Shown: positions 32,968 through 40,940 of the stretch, one piece after another
Layout of the letters: each line of letters opens with the position of its first letter
How positions within the stretch are numbered: the first letter of the stretch is position 1
Source of the DNA: Streptococcaceae bacterium
GTDB lineage: Bacteria > Bacillota > Bacilli > Lactobacillales > Streptococcaceae
DNA: 64,000 nucleotides
Assembly: GCA_902363395.1 (NCBI GenBank)
Contig: CABIZZ010000002.1
Coordinates: forward strand, 1-64,000
Direction: 5' to 3'
The notes under the pieces: generated by a model
Databases searched by the model: none
What the model was told of the DNA's origin: nothing
Seen by the model: the letters and a program-made list of their open reading frames with translations, nothing else
Program-made: the position numbers and the translations under genes

Positions 32968-33853
32968 CTTCTCTACCTACTTCCTTTGTATTTTCAAAAA
33001 TAGAATCCAATAAACTTCTATTGGTCACTTCGATCTCTTGGATCGAACATCCTTCTTCCTGCAATCGCCTCCACAAACGATTGGCATCGCCTGTCACAAC
33101 CTGAAGGGCATCGGGTTTGACCGTCACTTGACCAACTCCGTCCATCCCTGCCACTAGAGCTTGGTATCGCAAAGGCAGGGTAAAATGTTTTTCTACCTCT
33201 TCACTTCTCATAGCTAGTGGCGTCGTATCTCGAAGCAAACGTCCCTGGTGCAAGACCAGGATCCGGTCAGCTGTATGCTCTACTTCCTCGATGTAATGGG
33301 AAGAATAGACTATAGTCACACCTTGGTCCTTTAAATGCCCGACGATCTCCCAAAAGCGTTGGCGAGTGGACGTATCCATGGCAGCCGTTGGCTCATCCAG
33401 AAACAGAAGACTGGGACGACCAATCAAGGTCAACACAAAGGATAAAAGACGCTTTTGCCCACCAGACAGCTTACTGGCTAATTGCTTCTTTTGTTCTGGA
33501 GTAAAACGCAATAAATCATCGATGTCATTGACCGTTAAAGGGTTGGGATAAATGGAGCGAAAGAAACTGATCAGTTCCTGCACGGTTAGCTTTTGCACGA
33601 TGGCATTCTCTTGAGGGAGATAAGAGACACTATCCTTTAACTGAGGATGACCAGGAGCTTTTCCTTCTATTTTAATGATTCCAGAAGTTACCTTCCTATC
33701 TCCTAGGAGGCAATCCATCAAGGTTGTTTTCCCAGCTCCGTTTGGTCCAATCAAAGCCAGGCAGTCCCCTCTCTCAACTGTGAAAGAAAGATCTTCTAGG
33801 ATCACCTTCCCTCTGATACTTTTGTTCAAGTTCTCTACTCTAATGACACTCAT
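32936..33853 (-). CDS. ABC transporter ATPase
   Basis: A 305-residue exporter-type ATPase: Walker A GPNGAGKTT, signature LSGGQKRLLSF, Walker B LLFLDEPTAAMD, plus a C-terminal domain of about 90 residues typical of drug or antimicrobial-peptide exporters. It overlaps both the upstream small gene (14 bp) and the downstream permease gene (up to 32 bp). Confidence 0.93.
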   Translation of the reverse strand: MSVIRVENLNKSIRGKVILEDLSFTVERGDCLALIGPNGAGKTTLMDCLLGDRKVTSGIIKIEGKAPGHPQLKDSVSYLPQENAIVQKLTVQELISFFRSIYPNPLTVNDIDDLLRFTPEQKKQLASKLSGGQKRLLSFVLTLIGRPSLLFLDEPTAAMDTSTRQRFWEIVGHLKDQGVTIVYSSHYIEEVEHTADRILVLHQGRLLRDTTPLAMRSEEVEKHFTLPLRYQALVAGMDGVGQVTVKPDALQVVTGDANRLWRRLQEEGCSIQEIEVTNRSLLDSIFENTKEVGREDETHESSRRG

Positions 33854-34037
33854 AAGACTCTCCTTTCAACCAGGTTTGGCCAGCTGGAATGATGACATAG
33901 ACGACCAAGGTCACTCCCCAAACCGTTTGGAAAAACCAGCTAGGAAAATGGGCAGAAAACCAGCCCGTCATTATCTCAGTTGCCCAAAGGAGCAAACACA
34001 AAACAGCTACCAATCCAATTTCAAGTTTCTTTTTCAT
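33840..34037 (-). CDS. small membrane protein in the exporter/two-component operon
   Basis: A 65-residue protein with two predicted membrane helices (about 6-25 and 34-55) and a short charged tail ending ESYECH. No family is recognised. It overlaps the ATPase gene by 14 bp and the upstream small gene by 4 bp, so the frame is very likely real and co-translated. Confidence 0.75.
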   Translation of the reverse strand: MKKKLEIGLVAVLCLLLWATEIMTGWFSAHFPSWFFQTVWGVTLVVYVIIPAGQTWLKGESYECH

Positions 34038-34225
34038 TGCTCCATCTCCTTTTTAACAGCCTTGATCATCTTCAATCCTTCTTGGACCGCCCAGCTCATG
34101 ATGCCAATCCCAGCAAATAATTCCCAAGGGAAATGGTAATAGAGACTATCATCCTTTGAAAAGATCAAATAGACGACCATCCCAACCACTGTTAACGTAA
34201 ACACTTTATAGAACCATTGTTTCAT
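34034..34225 (-). CDS. small membrane protein, first gene of the operon
   Basis: A 63-residue protein with two predicted membrane helices (about 7-25 and 33-52) and a basic C-terminal amphipathic end (GLKMIKAVKKEMEQ). No family is recognised. It is the promoter-proximal gene, preceded by a TATAAT -10 box at 34254-34259 and, further upstream, the candidate operator. Confidence 0.75.
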   Translation of the reverse strand: MKQWFYKVFTLTVVGMVVYLIFSKDDSLYYHFPWELFAGIGIMSWAVQEGLKMIKAVKKEMEQ

Positions 34226-34290
34226 TTTTCCTTACCTCTTACTTTCTGACTATATTATAGCGAAAGGAATAACAGGCCACTAGATGATTT

Positions 34291-34319
34291 TGTCACTGGC
34301 TCACATGACAAATGTCATG
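34291..34319 (-). promoter_or_regulatory. candidate operator of the two-component/ABC operon
   Basis: A 16-bp dyad (CATGACA, two central bases, TGTCATG at 34304-34319) plus a further TGTCA half site at 34291-34295. The dyad is centred about 55 bp upstream of the operon's TATAAT (34254-34259), which has no recognisable -35 box. That fits activation by a dimeric LuxR-type regulator. Confidence 0.6.
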
Positions 34320-34325
34320 GGAAAT

Positions 34326-34353
34326 AAAAAAAGGCCGGACAAGAGTCCGAGCC
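34326..34353 (-). terminator. terminator of the DUF1307 lipoprotein gene
   Basis: The stem GGCTCGGAC...GTCCGGCC (one bulge) is followed by seven T on the minus strand and begins at the stop codon of the lipoprotein gene. Confidence 0.88.
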
Positions 34354-34922
34354 TATGGTGCTGGGGTTTCTTCTTTGAAACCATGGAGTTTTAATCCTGT
34401 GAAAACGGTCGATGCCTTGATGTCTTTCAGGTCACCGATACCAAGATTTTTAAAGTAAGATAGATCTTTAACCTTGTCCCAATCAATGGTTTCCATATCA
34501 ACAGAGACTGTTGAGGCTAATTTTTTCTCTGGAGTGACCTTATATTCGATACTGAAGCCAGCTGTGTCTTTCAGAGCCTTGTATTCTGAATCTGACTGCA
34601 AACCTTCATTGATAATTTTTGTCATCTCTTCAGGACTTAGATTAGCTGAGTTAGTGGCAATTTTTTCTGGTAGGGCCGATAAAACATCTAACTTTAATTT
34701 CTGAACCTTATCACCTTTTGTCGTGATGGTGTAGCGATGTTGATTGCCATTGATTTCTGCAGTGAGAACCTTGGTTTCTTCCTTTGCCTCACTAGTAACA
34801 GTTTCACTTTTTTCTATCGAAGTAGTGGTTGAGCTTTTTGATGTTTCTGTGGACTGAGACTTAGTAGCACACCCCGTCATCACAAAAAGCAAAGCTCCTA
34901 AAAAGCAGATTACCTTTTTCAT
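34353..34922 (-). CDS. DUF1307 (YehR-like) lipoprotein
   Basis: A 189-residue lipoprotein: lipobox VMTGC with Cys18, a Ser/Thr-rich linker (about 20-50), then a DUF1307 domain (GNQHRYTITTKGDKVQKL to GLKLHGFKEE). The function of the family is not established. It is a single-gene unit with its own promoter and terminator. Confidence 0.88.
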   Translation of the reverse strand: MKKVICFLGALLFVMTGCATKSQSTETSKSSTTTSIEKSETVTSEAKEETKVLTAEINGNQHRYTITTKGDKVQKLKLDVLSALPEKIATNSANLSPEEMTKIINEGLQSDSEYKALKDTAGFSIEYKVTPEKKLASTVSVDMETIDWDKVKDLSYFKNLGIGDLKDIKASTVFTGLKLHGFKEETPAP

Positions 34923-34952
34923 TTGCTTTTTCTCCTATTTCTATTTTTCTAA

Positions 34953-34981
34953 AGTATAACATATCAAATAAAAATTGTCTA
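34953..34981 (-). promoter_or_regulatory. promoter of the DUF1307 lipoprotein gene
   Basis: TAGACA (34976-34981), 17-bp spacer, TATACT (34953-34958) on the minus strand. Confidence 0.8.
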
Positions 34982-35021
34982 AAAACACCTATCTAATCGC
35001 TTTCATAAAGCTTTTTTTATC

Positions 35022-35058
35022 AAAAAAAGGGCCAAAAAATCATTTTTTGGCTCTTTTT
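35022..35058 (-). terminator. fakA operon terminator
   Basis: The stem GAGCCAAAAAA/TTTTTTGGCcC is followed by a run of T on the minus strand, just after the fakA stop. Confidence 0.85.
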
Positions 35059-35082
35059 CCTGCTATTTTTGAAATTTTTTGA

Positions 35083-36747
35083 TTATTCAACGCTAAACAA
35101 ATATGGGTAAACTGGTTGATTTCCTTGATGAATTTCGACTTCGACGTCCTCATATTTAGCCATCAAGTTTTGAGCCAAGTCATTGGCTACTTCTTCTTTA
35201 CCATCTTCACCGATATAAATCGTGACAATTTCACTATCTTCGTCCAACATCTTGTCAAAGGTTGCTGTCAAGGTTTCCATCATATCTGGATTGGAAACGA
35301 CGATCTTACCATCAACCATTCCAAGATTGTCGTTTTCATGGATTTCAAGACCATCAATAGTGGTATCACGAACGGCTGTCGTCACACTACCTGAAACAAC
35401 ATCTTCCAATGAAGCGCTCATGCGTTCGTAGTTTTCTTCGATCGACTTGCTCTCATCAAAGGCAAGAAGACTGGTCAATCCTTGAGGGATGGTCTTCGTC
35501 TCTACGACTGCTGCTGGTTGCTCAATGACTTCTGCTGCAGATTGAGCCGCCATCAAGATGTTCTTGTTGTTTGGCAAGATAATGATGTTGCGCGCATTCA
35601 ACCCTTCAACAGCTTTGACAAAGTCTTCTGTTGAAGGGTTCATAGTTTGACCACCAGAGATGATGTAATCCACTCCTTGCGCTTTGAAGATATCCGCTAA
35701 ACCGTCACCCGCAACGACTGCAATAATCGCATATTCTTTTGCTTCAGCTGGTTTCGCTTGACGTTCTTCTTTTTCAACTTGTGCTTCGTGCTGGTTGCGC
35801 ATGTTGTCAACTTTTACTTTGACCAAGCTACCATATTTCAATCCTTCTTGCATAACAAGACCTGGATCTTCAGTATGGACATGGACTTTGACGATTTCAT
35901 CATCGTTGACGACTAATAGAGAATCCCCAAGATTGTTCAAATAGTTACGGAATTCGTCGTAGTCAAAGTCTTTGACATAGGTTGGACCTTGCTTCAAAGC
36001 GACCATGATTTCTGTACAGTAACCAAAGGTGATATCTTCAGTTGCCACATGGCCCGCTACGGACTTGTGGTGCTCTGCGTTGATCATTTCTGACATGGTT
36101 GCTGGAGTCGCAACAAATTCTTCAGAAGCGATGAATTCTCCTGTCAAAGCTGATAGGAACCCTTCATAGATGAAGACTAAACCTTGACCACCAGAGTCCA
36201 CCACACCGACTTCCTTCAATACTGGAAGCATATCTGGTGTTTTGGCAAGGGCTGTTTTAGCTCCTTCAAGGGCTGCACGCATGACTTCTACTGCATCATT
36301 GGTTGATTCTGCTTTTTTCTTGGCACCGATGGCAGCACCGCGAGAAACGGTCAAAATGGTCCCTTCAACAGGCTTCATAACCGCTTTATAGGCTACTTCA
36401 ACCCCTGCTTGGAAGGCTGCCGCAAGAGCTGCCCCATCCAATTCATCCTTGTCTTTGACGCTTTGAGAAAATCCGCGGAACAACTGAGAAGTAATAACTC
36501 CTGAGTTTCCACGCGCTCCCATCAAAAGCCCCTTCGCAAAGATATTTGCTGCTTCACCAACAGTTGAAGCAGAGCGATCGGCTACTTCTTTTGCACCATT
36601 TTCAATGGTCATCCCCATGTTGGTTCCAGTATCACCATCTGGTACAGGAAAAACGTTCAATGAATTGACATACTCGGCTTGTTTATTTAAGCGAGTAGCC
36701 CCTGCTTGGACCATTTCTTGAAATAAACTAGTTGTAATTTTAGACAC
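35083..36747 (-). CDS. fakA: fatty acid kinase FakA-like (DAK family, YloV)
   Basis: A 554-residue protein with an N-terminal DhaL/DAK2 domain (NVFPVPDGDTGTNMGMT, the Mg-nucleotide aspartates) and a C-terminal DegV-like region, the layout of FakA. FakA phosphorylates fatty acids carried by FakB proteins for incorporation into phospholipids (established in S. aureus). The gene follows an Asp23-family gene by 2 bp, the arrangement conserved in streptococci and bacilli. Confidence 0.93.
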   Translation of the reverse strand: MSKITTSLFQEMVQAGATRLNKQAEYVNSLNVFPVPDGDTGTNMGMTIENGAKEVADRSASTVGEAANIFAKGLLMGARGNSGVITSQLFRGFSQSVKDKDELDGAALAAAFQAGVEVAYKAVMKPVEGTILTVSRGAAIGAKKKAESTNDAVEVMRAALEGAKTALAKTPDMLPVLKEVGVVDSGGQGLVFIYEGFLSALTGEFIASEEFVATPATMSEMINAEHHKSVAGHVATEDITFGYCTEIMVALKQGPTYVKDFDYDEFRNYLNNLGDSLLVVNDDEIVKVHVHTEDPGLVMQEGLKYGSLVKVKVDNMRNQHEAQVEKEERQAKPAEAKEYAIIAVVAGDGLADIFKAQGVDYIISGGQTMNPSTEDFVKAVEGLNARNIIILPNNKNILMAAQSAAEVIEQPAAVVETKTIPQGLTSLLAFDESKSIEENYERMSASLEDVVSGSVTTAVRDTTIDGLEIHENDNLGMVDGKIVVSNPDMMETLTATFDKMLDEDSEIVTIYIGEDGKEEVANDLAQNLMAKYEDVEVEIHQGNQPVYPYLFSVE

Positions 36748-36749
36748 GA

Positions 36750-37115
36750 TTATTCTCCCACAATTTTAATGTTTTGGATATAGACGTTGACTGTATCCGT
36801 TGTGATTCCAAGTTGATTTTCTAAACTGAATTTGACACGCTCTTGAATATTTTTTGAGACTTCGCTAATCTTTGTACCATAGCTCAAAACAGTGTAAACA
36901 TCAACCGCAATACTTCCTGCTTCCGCTGTTTTCACAACGACACCCTTAGAGTAGTTTTCCTTACCTAAGAGAGCTTGGAAATTATCTTTAATCGCGTTTT
37001 TGCTGGCCATTCCAACCACTCCAAAAATTTCAGTGGCTGCACCGCCTACAACAGTTGCGATGACATCATCGGTCAATTCAATTTGACCATCTTTTGTATT
37101 GATTTTTACTGTCAT
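36750..37115 (-). CDS. Asp23/Gls24 family envelope stress protein (YloU)
   Basis: A 121-residue Asp23-family protein (IATVVGGAATEIFGVVGMASK, VDVYTVLSYGTKISEVSKNIQERV). Members of the family associate with the membrane and are linked to envelope stress. It is the first gene of the fakA operon and has a good promoter. Confidence 0.93.
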   Translation of the reverse strand: MTVKINTKDGQIELTDDVIATVVGGAATEIFGVVGMASKNAIKDNFQALLGKENYSKGVVVKTAEAGSIAVDVYTVLSYGTKISEVSKNIQERVKFSLENQLGITTDTVNVYIQNIKIVGE

Positions 37116-37145
37116 AATTTCTACCTCAAAAGTATTTTATATTCT

Positions 37146-37174
37146 ATTTTACCATAAAAGAGGGCGCGTGTAAA
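37146..37174 (-). promoter_or_regulatory. asp23-fakA promoter
   Basis: TTTACA (37169-37174), 17-bp spacer, extended -10 TGGTAAAAT (core 37146-37151) on the minus strand. Confidence 0.85.
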
Positions 37175-37243
37175 AGGGATACACCTTTCTCCTATCAGTT
37201 GATACAAATGTCCAAAAAGAGAAAAAATGAAGAAAAAGAAAAG

Positions 37244-37412
37244 GGAGTGGGAAAGAACTCCGATTCATTCAAAAGAGTTCGTATTCCCACCCCCGCACAG
37301 TTGATTAGGAAGTACGAATGTTTCAAACATGAGTAGTTCCAATCAACCACTGCGTCATACTACTATTCCTATCAAAAAGCGAAGGCTGGACACTTTATGC
37401 CCAGCCTTCTTT
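37244..37412. repeat. three-hairpin intergenic repeat, divergent copy 4
   Basis: About 169 bp in the orientation of copies 1 and 2. Primary sequence differs widely in the stems but the fold is kept: GTGGGAA/TTCCCAC replaces GTGGGAC/GTCCCAC; GTTGATT/AATCAAC replaces GTTGAGT/ACTCAAC; GGAA/TTCC replaces GGGCT/AGCCC; GAAGGCTGG/CCAGCCTTC forms hairpin 3. The linkers CGCACAGTTGA and TCAACCACTGCG are unchanged. Hairpin 3 lies 5 bp after the rpmB stop and is the likely rpmB terminator. Confidence 0.85.
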
Positions 37413-37417
37413 CTTTA

Positions 37418-37606
37418 TTAAACGCGTTCTACTTTACCAGATTTCAATGCACGAGCTGAAGCCCAAACTTTTTTAGGTTTACCATCGATAAGGACAGTTA
37501 CTTTTTGAAGGTTTGGTTTTACGGCACGTTTGGTTTGGTTCATCGCGTGTGAACGGTTGTTTCCTGATACAGTCTTACGACCAGTAAAATAACATACTTT
37601 AGCCAT
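37418..37606 (-). CDS. rpmB: 50S ribosomal protein L28
   Basis: A 62-residue basic protein, full length for L28 ([27 protein letters not shown]). It is transcribed alone from a consensus-like promoter; a palindromic leader lies directly before its AGGAGG ribosome site. The neighbours asp23 and fakA are the usual ones. Confidence 0.97.
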   Translation of the reverse strand: MAKVCYFTGRKTVSGNNRSHAMNQTKRAVKPNLQKVTVLIDGKPKKVWASARALKSGKVERV

Positions 37607-37620
37607 TCTGTTTTGCCTCC

Positions 37621-37694
37621 TATTAGATCTAATATTACGGATGTGCTAGCACCACATACCGTACTATATTACCAAAAAAACTTTCTCTTGGCAA
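37621..37694 (-). promoter_or_regulatory. rpmB promoter and palindromic leader
   Basis: TTGCCA (37689-37694) and TAATAT (37666-37671) with a 17-bp spacer. The short leader contains two perfect palindromes, GTGCTAGCAC (37643-37652) and TATTAGATCTAATA (37621-37634); the second directly abuts the ribosome site. Translational autoregulation is possible but not shown. Confidence 0.7.
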
Positions 37695-37724
37695 GACCTT
37701 TGAATAAGTTTTTCTTAGATCGGA

Positions 37725-38420
37725 TTATGAAAAGGAATTCTCACCTACATAGATGATTTCTAGATTCCCCAGTGAGACCTCTCCGACGATGTAAAAGTCT
37801 TTGCTGGTTAAATTGCTAGGATTTTCCTGGTGTTGGATAGCTGACAAAGAACTTTCTACATTGACATGAACCCGCCAATCGCTTGGCACATAAAGACTCA
37901 AACTTCCAAGGGAGACATCCACCGCAAACTGGGCAGATGGACCTTCGATCCGGCAATTGTCAAAATAGATAGAAGCTTCTCCCAAGCTCACATCCGCACT
38001 TCCACCTGTAAAATTCTGGTCATTCAAATACTTGGTCACTGTAGAAAAGGAGACATCAATGTCATTGCCAGCAGTTTGAGAAGATGTTCCTGCTGAGTAG
38101 GAGTTCCAAGTAGCTTTTGCTTTTTTGGAAGGCTTAAAGAGAATATTGAGACCAATCACCGCTAAAATAGAAGAAAAGATGACCACCGAATTGGATACTG
38201 GAAGAAAATGGTATTGGCCGTTAAGGGAGAAGAGGGCCAAAATCCCATATAGGAAGCCCCAACCAAAGTGGCGCTTCAAGAAACTAGAGAGGGAAAGGAC
38301 TGCGAGCAAGACAACCCAAGCCAGCGTCCAGATACTGATCTCCCATTTTACAAAATAGCCTTGTAAGAGCACCAAGGCTGCTAGGAGGATTAAGAAAATC
38401 CCAATTAATTTATTTTTCAT
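37725..38420 (-). CDS. LiaF-like membrane protein, partner of LytTR regulator
   Basis: A 231-residue protein with about four N-terminal membrane helices (residues 5-95) and a C-terminal LiaF-type beta domain (SADVSLGEASIYFDNCRIEGPSA onward, with repeated VSLG units). It follows the LytTR gene by 4 bp. LytTR regulators with a co-encoded inhibitory membrane protein are known in streptococci (HdrRM/BrsRM systems); by analogy this protein may restrain the regulator (inference). Confidence 0.82.
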   Translation of the reverse strand: MKNKLIGIFLILLAALVLLQGYFVKWEISIWTLAWVVLLAVLSLSSFLKRHFGWGFLYGILALFSLNGQYHFLPVSNSVVIFSSILAVIGLNILFKPSKKAKATWNSYSAGTSSQTAGNDIDVSFSTVTKYLNDQNFTGGSADVSLGEASIYFDNCRIEGPSAQFAVDVSLGSLSLYVPSDWRVHVNVESSLSAIQHQENPSNLTSKDFYIVGEVSLGNLEIIYVGENSFS

Positions 38421-38424
38421 TTTG

Positions 38425-38871
38425 TTACCTCATTTCCTTTAACCGTTCTTTTAAGAGTTGATAATAGTGTCGGGACACGTGTACCTGCTTATGGGTTTGA
38501 TAAAAGTTTACTGTACTGGTTCCCGAAAAAGATTTTTCGATGGAATAAATCTGCTTGGTATTAACGATGGTCGACTTGGAGATGCGACAGAAAGCAATCG
38601 GCAAGATTTCTTCCAATTCGTAGAGTTTTTGACGGACCTCATATGCCTCTTCTCTGGTACGCCCATAGATCTTTTCACCATCTGTTTCAAAGAAGAGAAT
38701 TTCTGACACATCTACAAAGTACTCGCTTCGATCCTTGTAAAAGGTCAAGGGCGTCATTTTTTGCTCCAAGATCAACTGTTGCAAGCGGGCGACATCCTCC
38801 GTCAATCGAGGAGCCCGAATGATCATTTCTGGCTCATCCATCTGCGGATCTAATTCGATACGAACTTTCAT
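38425..38871 (-). CDS. LytTR-family transcriptional regulator
   Basis: A 148-residue protein without a receiver domain: a short N-terminal region, then a LytTR DNA-binding domain (ILFFETDGEKIYGRTREEAYEVRQKLYELEEILP to the C terminus, with CRISKSTIVN). Direct repeats upstream of its promoter are probable binding sites. It is co-transcribed with the LiaF-like gene. Confidence 0.9.
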   Translation of the reverse strand: MKVRIELDPQMDEPEMIIRAPRLTEDVARLQQLILEQKMTPLTFYKDRSEYFVDVSEILFFETDGEKIYGRTREEAYEVRQKLYELEEILPIAFCRISKSTIVNTKQIYSIEKSFSGTSTVNFYQTHKQVHVSRHYYQLLKERLKEMR

Positions 38872-38901
38872 AGGACTCCTTTCTTAACCTTTGTTAGTAA
38901 C

Positions 38902-38977
38902 ATTATAACAGCTGTTCAAAATCTTACAAGTCCTTTTCGGTAAGTGGTTCTTTTCAGCCCCTAAGTGGTTCTTTCAG
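38902..38977 (-). promoter_or_regulatory. promoter and direct-repeat operator of the LytTR operon
   Basis: TTGTAA (38924-38929), 16-bp spacer, TATAAT (38902-38907). Upstream of the -35 are two direct repeats, TAAGTGGTTCTTTTCAG (38941-38957) and TAAGTGGTTCTTTCAG (38962-38977), with a 21-bp period. That is two helical turns, the spacing known for LytTR proteins such as AgrA. Confidence 0.68.
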
Positions 38978-38986
38978 ACAGGTAAA

Positions 38987-39163
38987 AAGAGGCTGGGACA
39001 AAAGTCCTAGCCTCTCAATTATTTTTGGATTGTTGAGCAAGACGCAGTGGTTGAGTGGGCTCTACCACGCTGATTTCATCAGCTTTTACAGCCCTACTCA
39101 ACTGTGCGGAGGTGGGACGACGAAATCGAATTCTAACGAATTACCGATTTCTGTCCCACTCTC
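38987..39163. repeat. three-hairpin intergenic repeat, copy 3 (inverted)
   Basis: 177 bp, nearly identical to copies 1 and 2 but inverted relative to them and to the surrounding genes. It separates the half-size LiaF paralogue from the LytTR operon and begins only about 10 bp beyond the LytTR direct repeats. Confidence 0.9.
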
Positions 39164-39187
39164 CTAAAGCGAATAAAATTGGAAGCA

Positions 39188-39499
39188 TTATTTTTCTTTT
39201 GGTGCGTCTGGAAAGAGAAAACCGAGACCAAGACAAGCCAAGACACCCGCAGTAATCACGACCCCATTTGAAATCGGAAGGAGGTCATAGATGGCATTGG
39301 CAATGATAAAACCAATGATGGCACAAATCAAGCTGGACTTGTAGTCTTTCTTGAGTGCATTTTCAAGCGTAAAGAAAGCAAACAAGACAACTGGAACCAA
39401 TGGCCAAAGATTGGCATCTATTTTCGGATAACCAATGATACTAAAAGTGATAACGGCGAGAGCTGCAAGGATAAATCCAAAACCAATTAATTTTTTCAT
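39188..39499 (-). CDS. half-size LiaF-like membrane protein
   Basis: A 103-residue protein of four predicted helices that aligns with the N-terminal membrane half of the LiaF-like protein at 37725 (LIGFGFILAAL versus LIGIFLILLAAL; LPISNGVVITAGVLACLGL versus LPVSNSVVIFSSILAVIGL). The C-terminal LiaF domain is absent. The frame ends cleanly and it has its own promoter, so it appears to be a true short paralogue. Confidence 0.78.
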   Translation of the reverse strand: MKKLIGFGFILAALAVITFSIIGYPKIDANLWPLVPVVLFAFFTLENALKKDYKSSLICAIIGFIIANAIYDLLPISNGVVITAGVLACLGLGFLFPDAPKEK

Positions 39500-39553
39500 G
39501 ATACTACCTCTTTTTGTATTTATATCAGAAGACTAGCTTCTTTTGATAATCCT

Positions 39554-39582
39554 ACTATAACAAACAGAAGCAAGGGTGACAA
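39554..39582 (-). promoter_or_regulatory. promoter of the half-size LiaF-like gene
   Basis: TTGTCA (39577-39582), 17-bp spacer, TATAGT (39554-39559) on the minus strand. Confidence 0.75.
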
Positions 39583-40046
39583 GGAAATTTGGATAAGCGG
39601 TCGAATTATCGGACTATCTGGTCAAATCTCCGTTCATTCCTAGGCGTTAGAAGACAATATTCGATGATAACGGAAGGTCAATGAATTACCGTAGAGATGG
39701 AGAAAAGGTTTTGGATGCTTTGTCATTTTTGGTACAAATAAAACTTTTCGTAAAACCTGGTTTGGAAAGCATGGGTTTCAGTTGGACTAAAAACAGCGTC
39801 ATATCAAGGCTTTTCAGAACGATATCTACTGATTAATTTCATAAAATTTGAATCAATAATCTTTAAACGGGGGAATAGTTATTGTAATCTTCGAACTTCC
39901 TGATCAGATAATGTCATAGGCCTGCTGAAGTTAAAGCACTACAAGTAATTCTCAAAATTTCTAAATTTTTATAGCGTCTTGTTAACGTTTTTTTAGTTTA
40001 AGTGACTATGTTTTTATCACTGGATAGCCAGGAGAAGGACGAAATT
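39583..40046. other. non-coding segment at the left edge of the accessory island
   Basis: No convincing gene, RNA or terminator was found here. The sequence becomes AT-rich and unlike its left neighbours from about 39.6 kb. It contains TTTGGTACAAAT (39728-39739), which recurs at 44009-44020 near the tRNA-Thr gene; it may mark decayed ends of an integrated element (speculative). Confidence 0.5.
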
Positions 40047-40787
40047 TTATTTCCCCAAATCCAAATCAGGTAGGATATCTAAAAAATTGAACTGTTGGTT
40101 AGATAAATATGACCTTGTTAGTAGTTCTTTATCTGTCATTTGATAGTGTGTCTTACAATGATACAGATAATATATTTCATTTTGGAAGATAAAAAATAAC
40201 TTATCAAATTTACTTAAAAAATAATCTCCTGCTATCATTTCTCTAGGGTCAATAATTAGCGATGGAATACTTTCTTTTCCTTGCTGAATTGCATTTGCAA
40301 CCCTGTGATTTCCATCAATCAGTAGATAAGTGAACGCCTGTGCATTATAAAAATGAACAAAAATAATTGGTTCTTTTTTTATCTCAATATCTTCTTTTTG
40401 ATTTTCTGGTGGTGTCCACGTCACTAACTTTAGTTCTTTAGAAAATTTATTTAAGTTTACATCTTGTGAGTATTGTTGGTCTGACTTAGCCATTTGAACT
40501 AACGGTTCTACCACGAAATTAATCAATACTGATACTCCAGTATTAAAGTTAGTTTTATGTTGAAATTTTTCATGAGGTTGAAAATTTTCAATCAACTTTT
40601 GTAGGTAACTAGGGTTTCTCATTTTTCTTAATAAATCATTATCTGCACTTTTAAGTTGAGTTTTCCACTTGTTAAGGTAATTTCTCTGTAATTTTTCATT
40701 ATCAAATATAGGCTGTTTTTCAAAACCTATCATTAATTTTTCATAATTAATATCGTAGGGGGTAAATGTTAAAAAATCAATAGGCAT
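40047..40787 (-). CDS. ParB/Srx-like domain protein
   Basis: A 246-residue protein not assigned to a named family. The segment FTYLLIDGNHRVANAIQQGKESIPSLIID (about residues 154-182, read in two parts) resembles the ParB/sulfiredoxin-like motif DGxHRxxAA seen in nucleases, NTP-binding and modification proteins. No signal peptide or membrane helix is visible. It is a single gene with AGGAG before the ATG and a perfect 13-bp inverted repeat in its promoter. It lies in an AT-rich island. Confidence 0.7.
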   Translation of the reverse strand: MPIDFLTFTPYDINYEKLMIGFEKQPIFDNEKLQRNYLNKWKTQLKSADNDLLRKMRNPSYLQKLIENFQPHEKFQHKTNFNTGVSVLINFVVEPLVQMAKSDQQYSQDVNLNKFSKELKLVTWTPPENQKEDIEIKKEPIIFVHFYNAQAFTYLLIDGNHRVANAIQQGKESIPSLIIDPREMIAGDYFLSKFDKLFFIFQNEIYYLYHCKTHYQMTDKELLTRSYLSNQQFNFLDILPDLDLGK

Positions 40788-40809
40788 AATCTTCTCCTTT
40801 TACACTCTT

Positions 40810-40866
40810 ATCATAACATTTTCTACTCTTTTATGCAGAAATTATCTGTTTAGAAGAGTAGAAAAT
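40810..40866 (-). promoter_or_regulatory. promoter with 13-bp inverted repeat upstream of the ParB-like gene
   Basis: The perfect inverted repeat ATTTTCTACTCTT (40818-40830) / AAGAGTAGAAAAT (40854-40866), arms 23 bp apart, lies directly upstream of a TATGAT -10 (40810-40815) on the minus strand. The layout suggests a repressor operator. Confidence 0.6.
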
Positions 40867-40940
40867 CACTTAAATAGATACAAATGATTGACAATGTAAA
40901 CCAAATGTATTACATCAAATAATGAAAGGTGGTGACGCTG

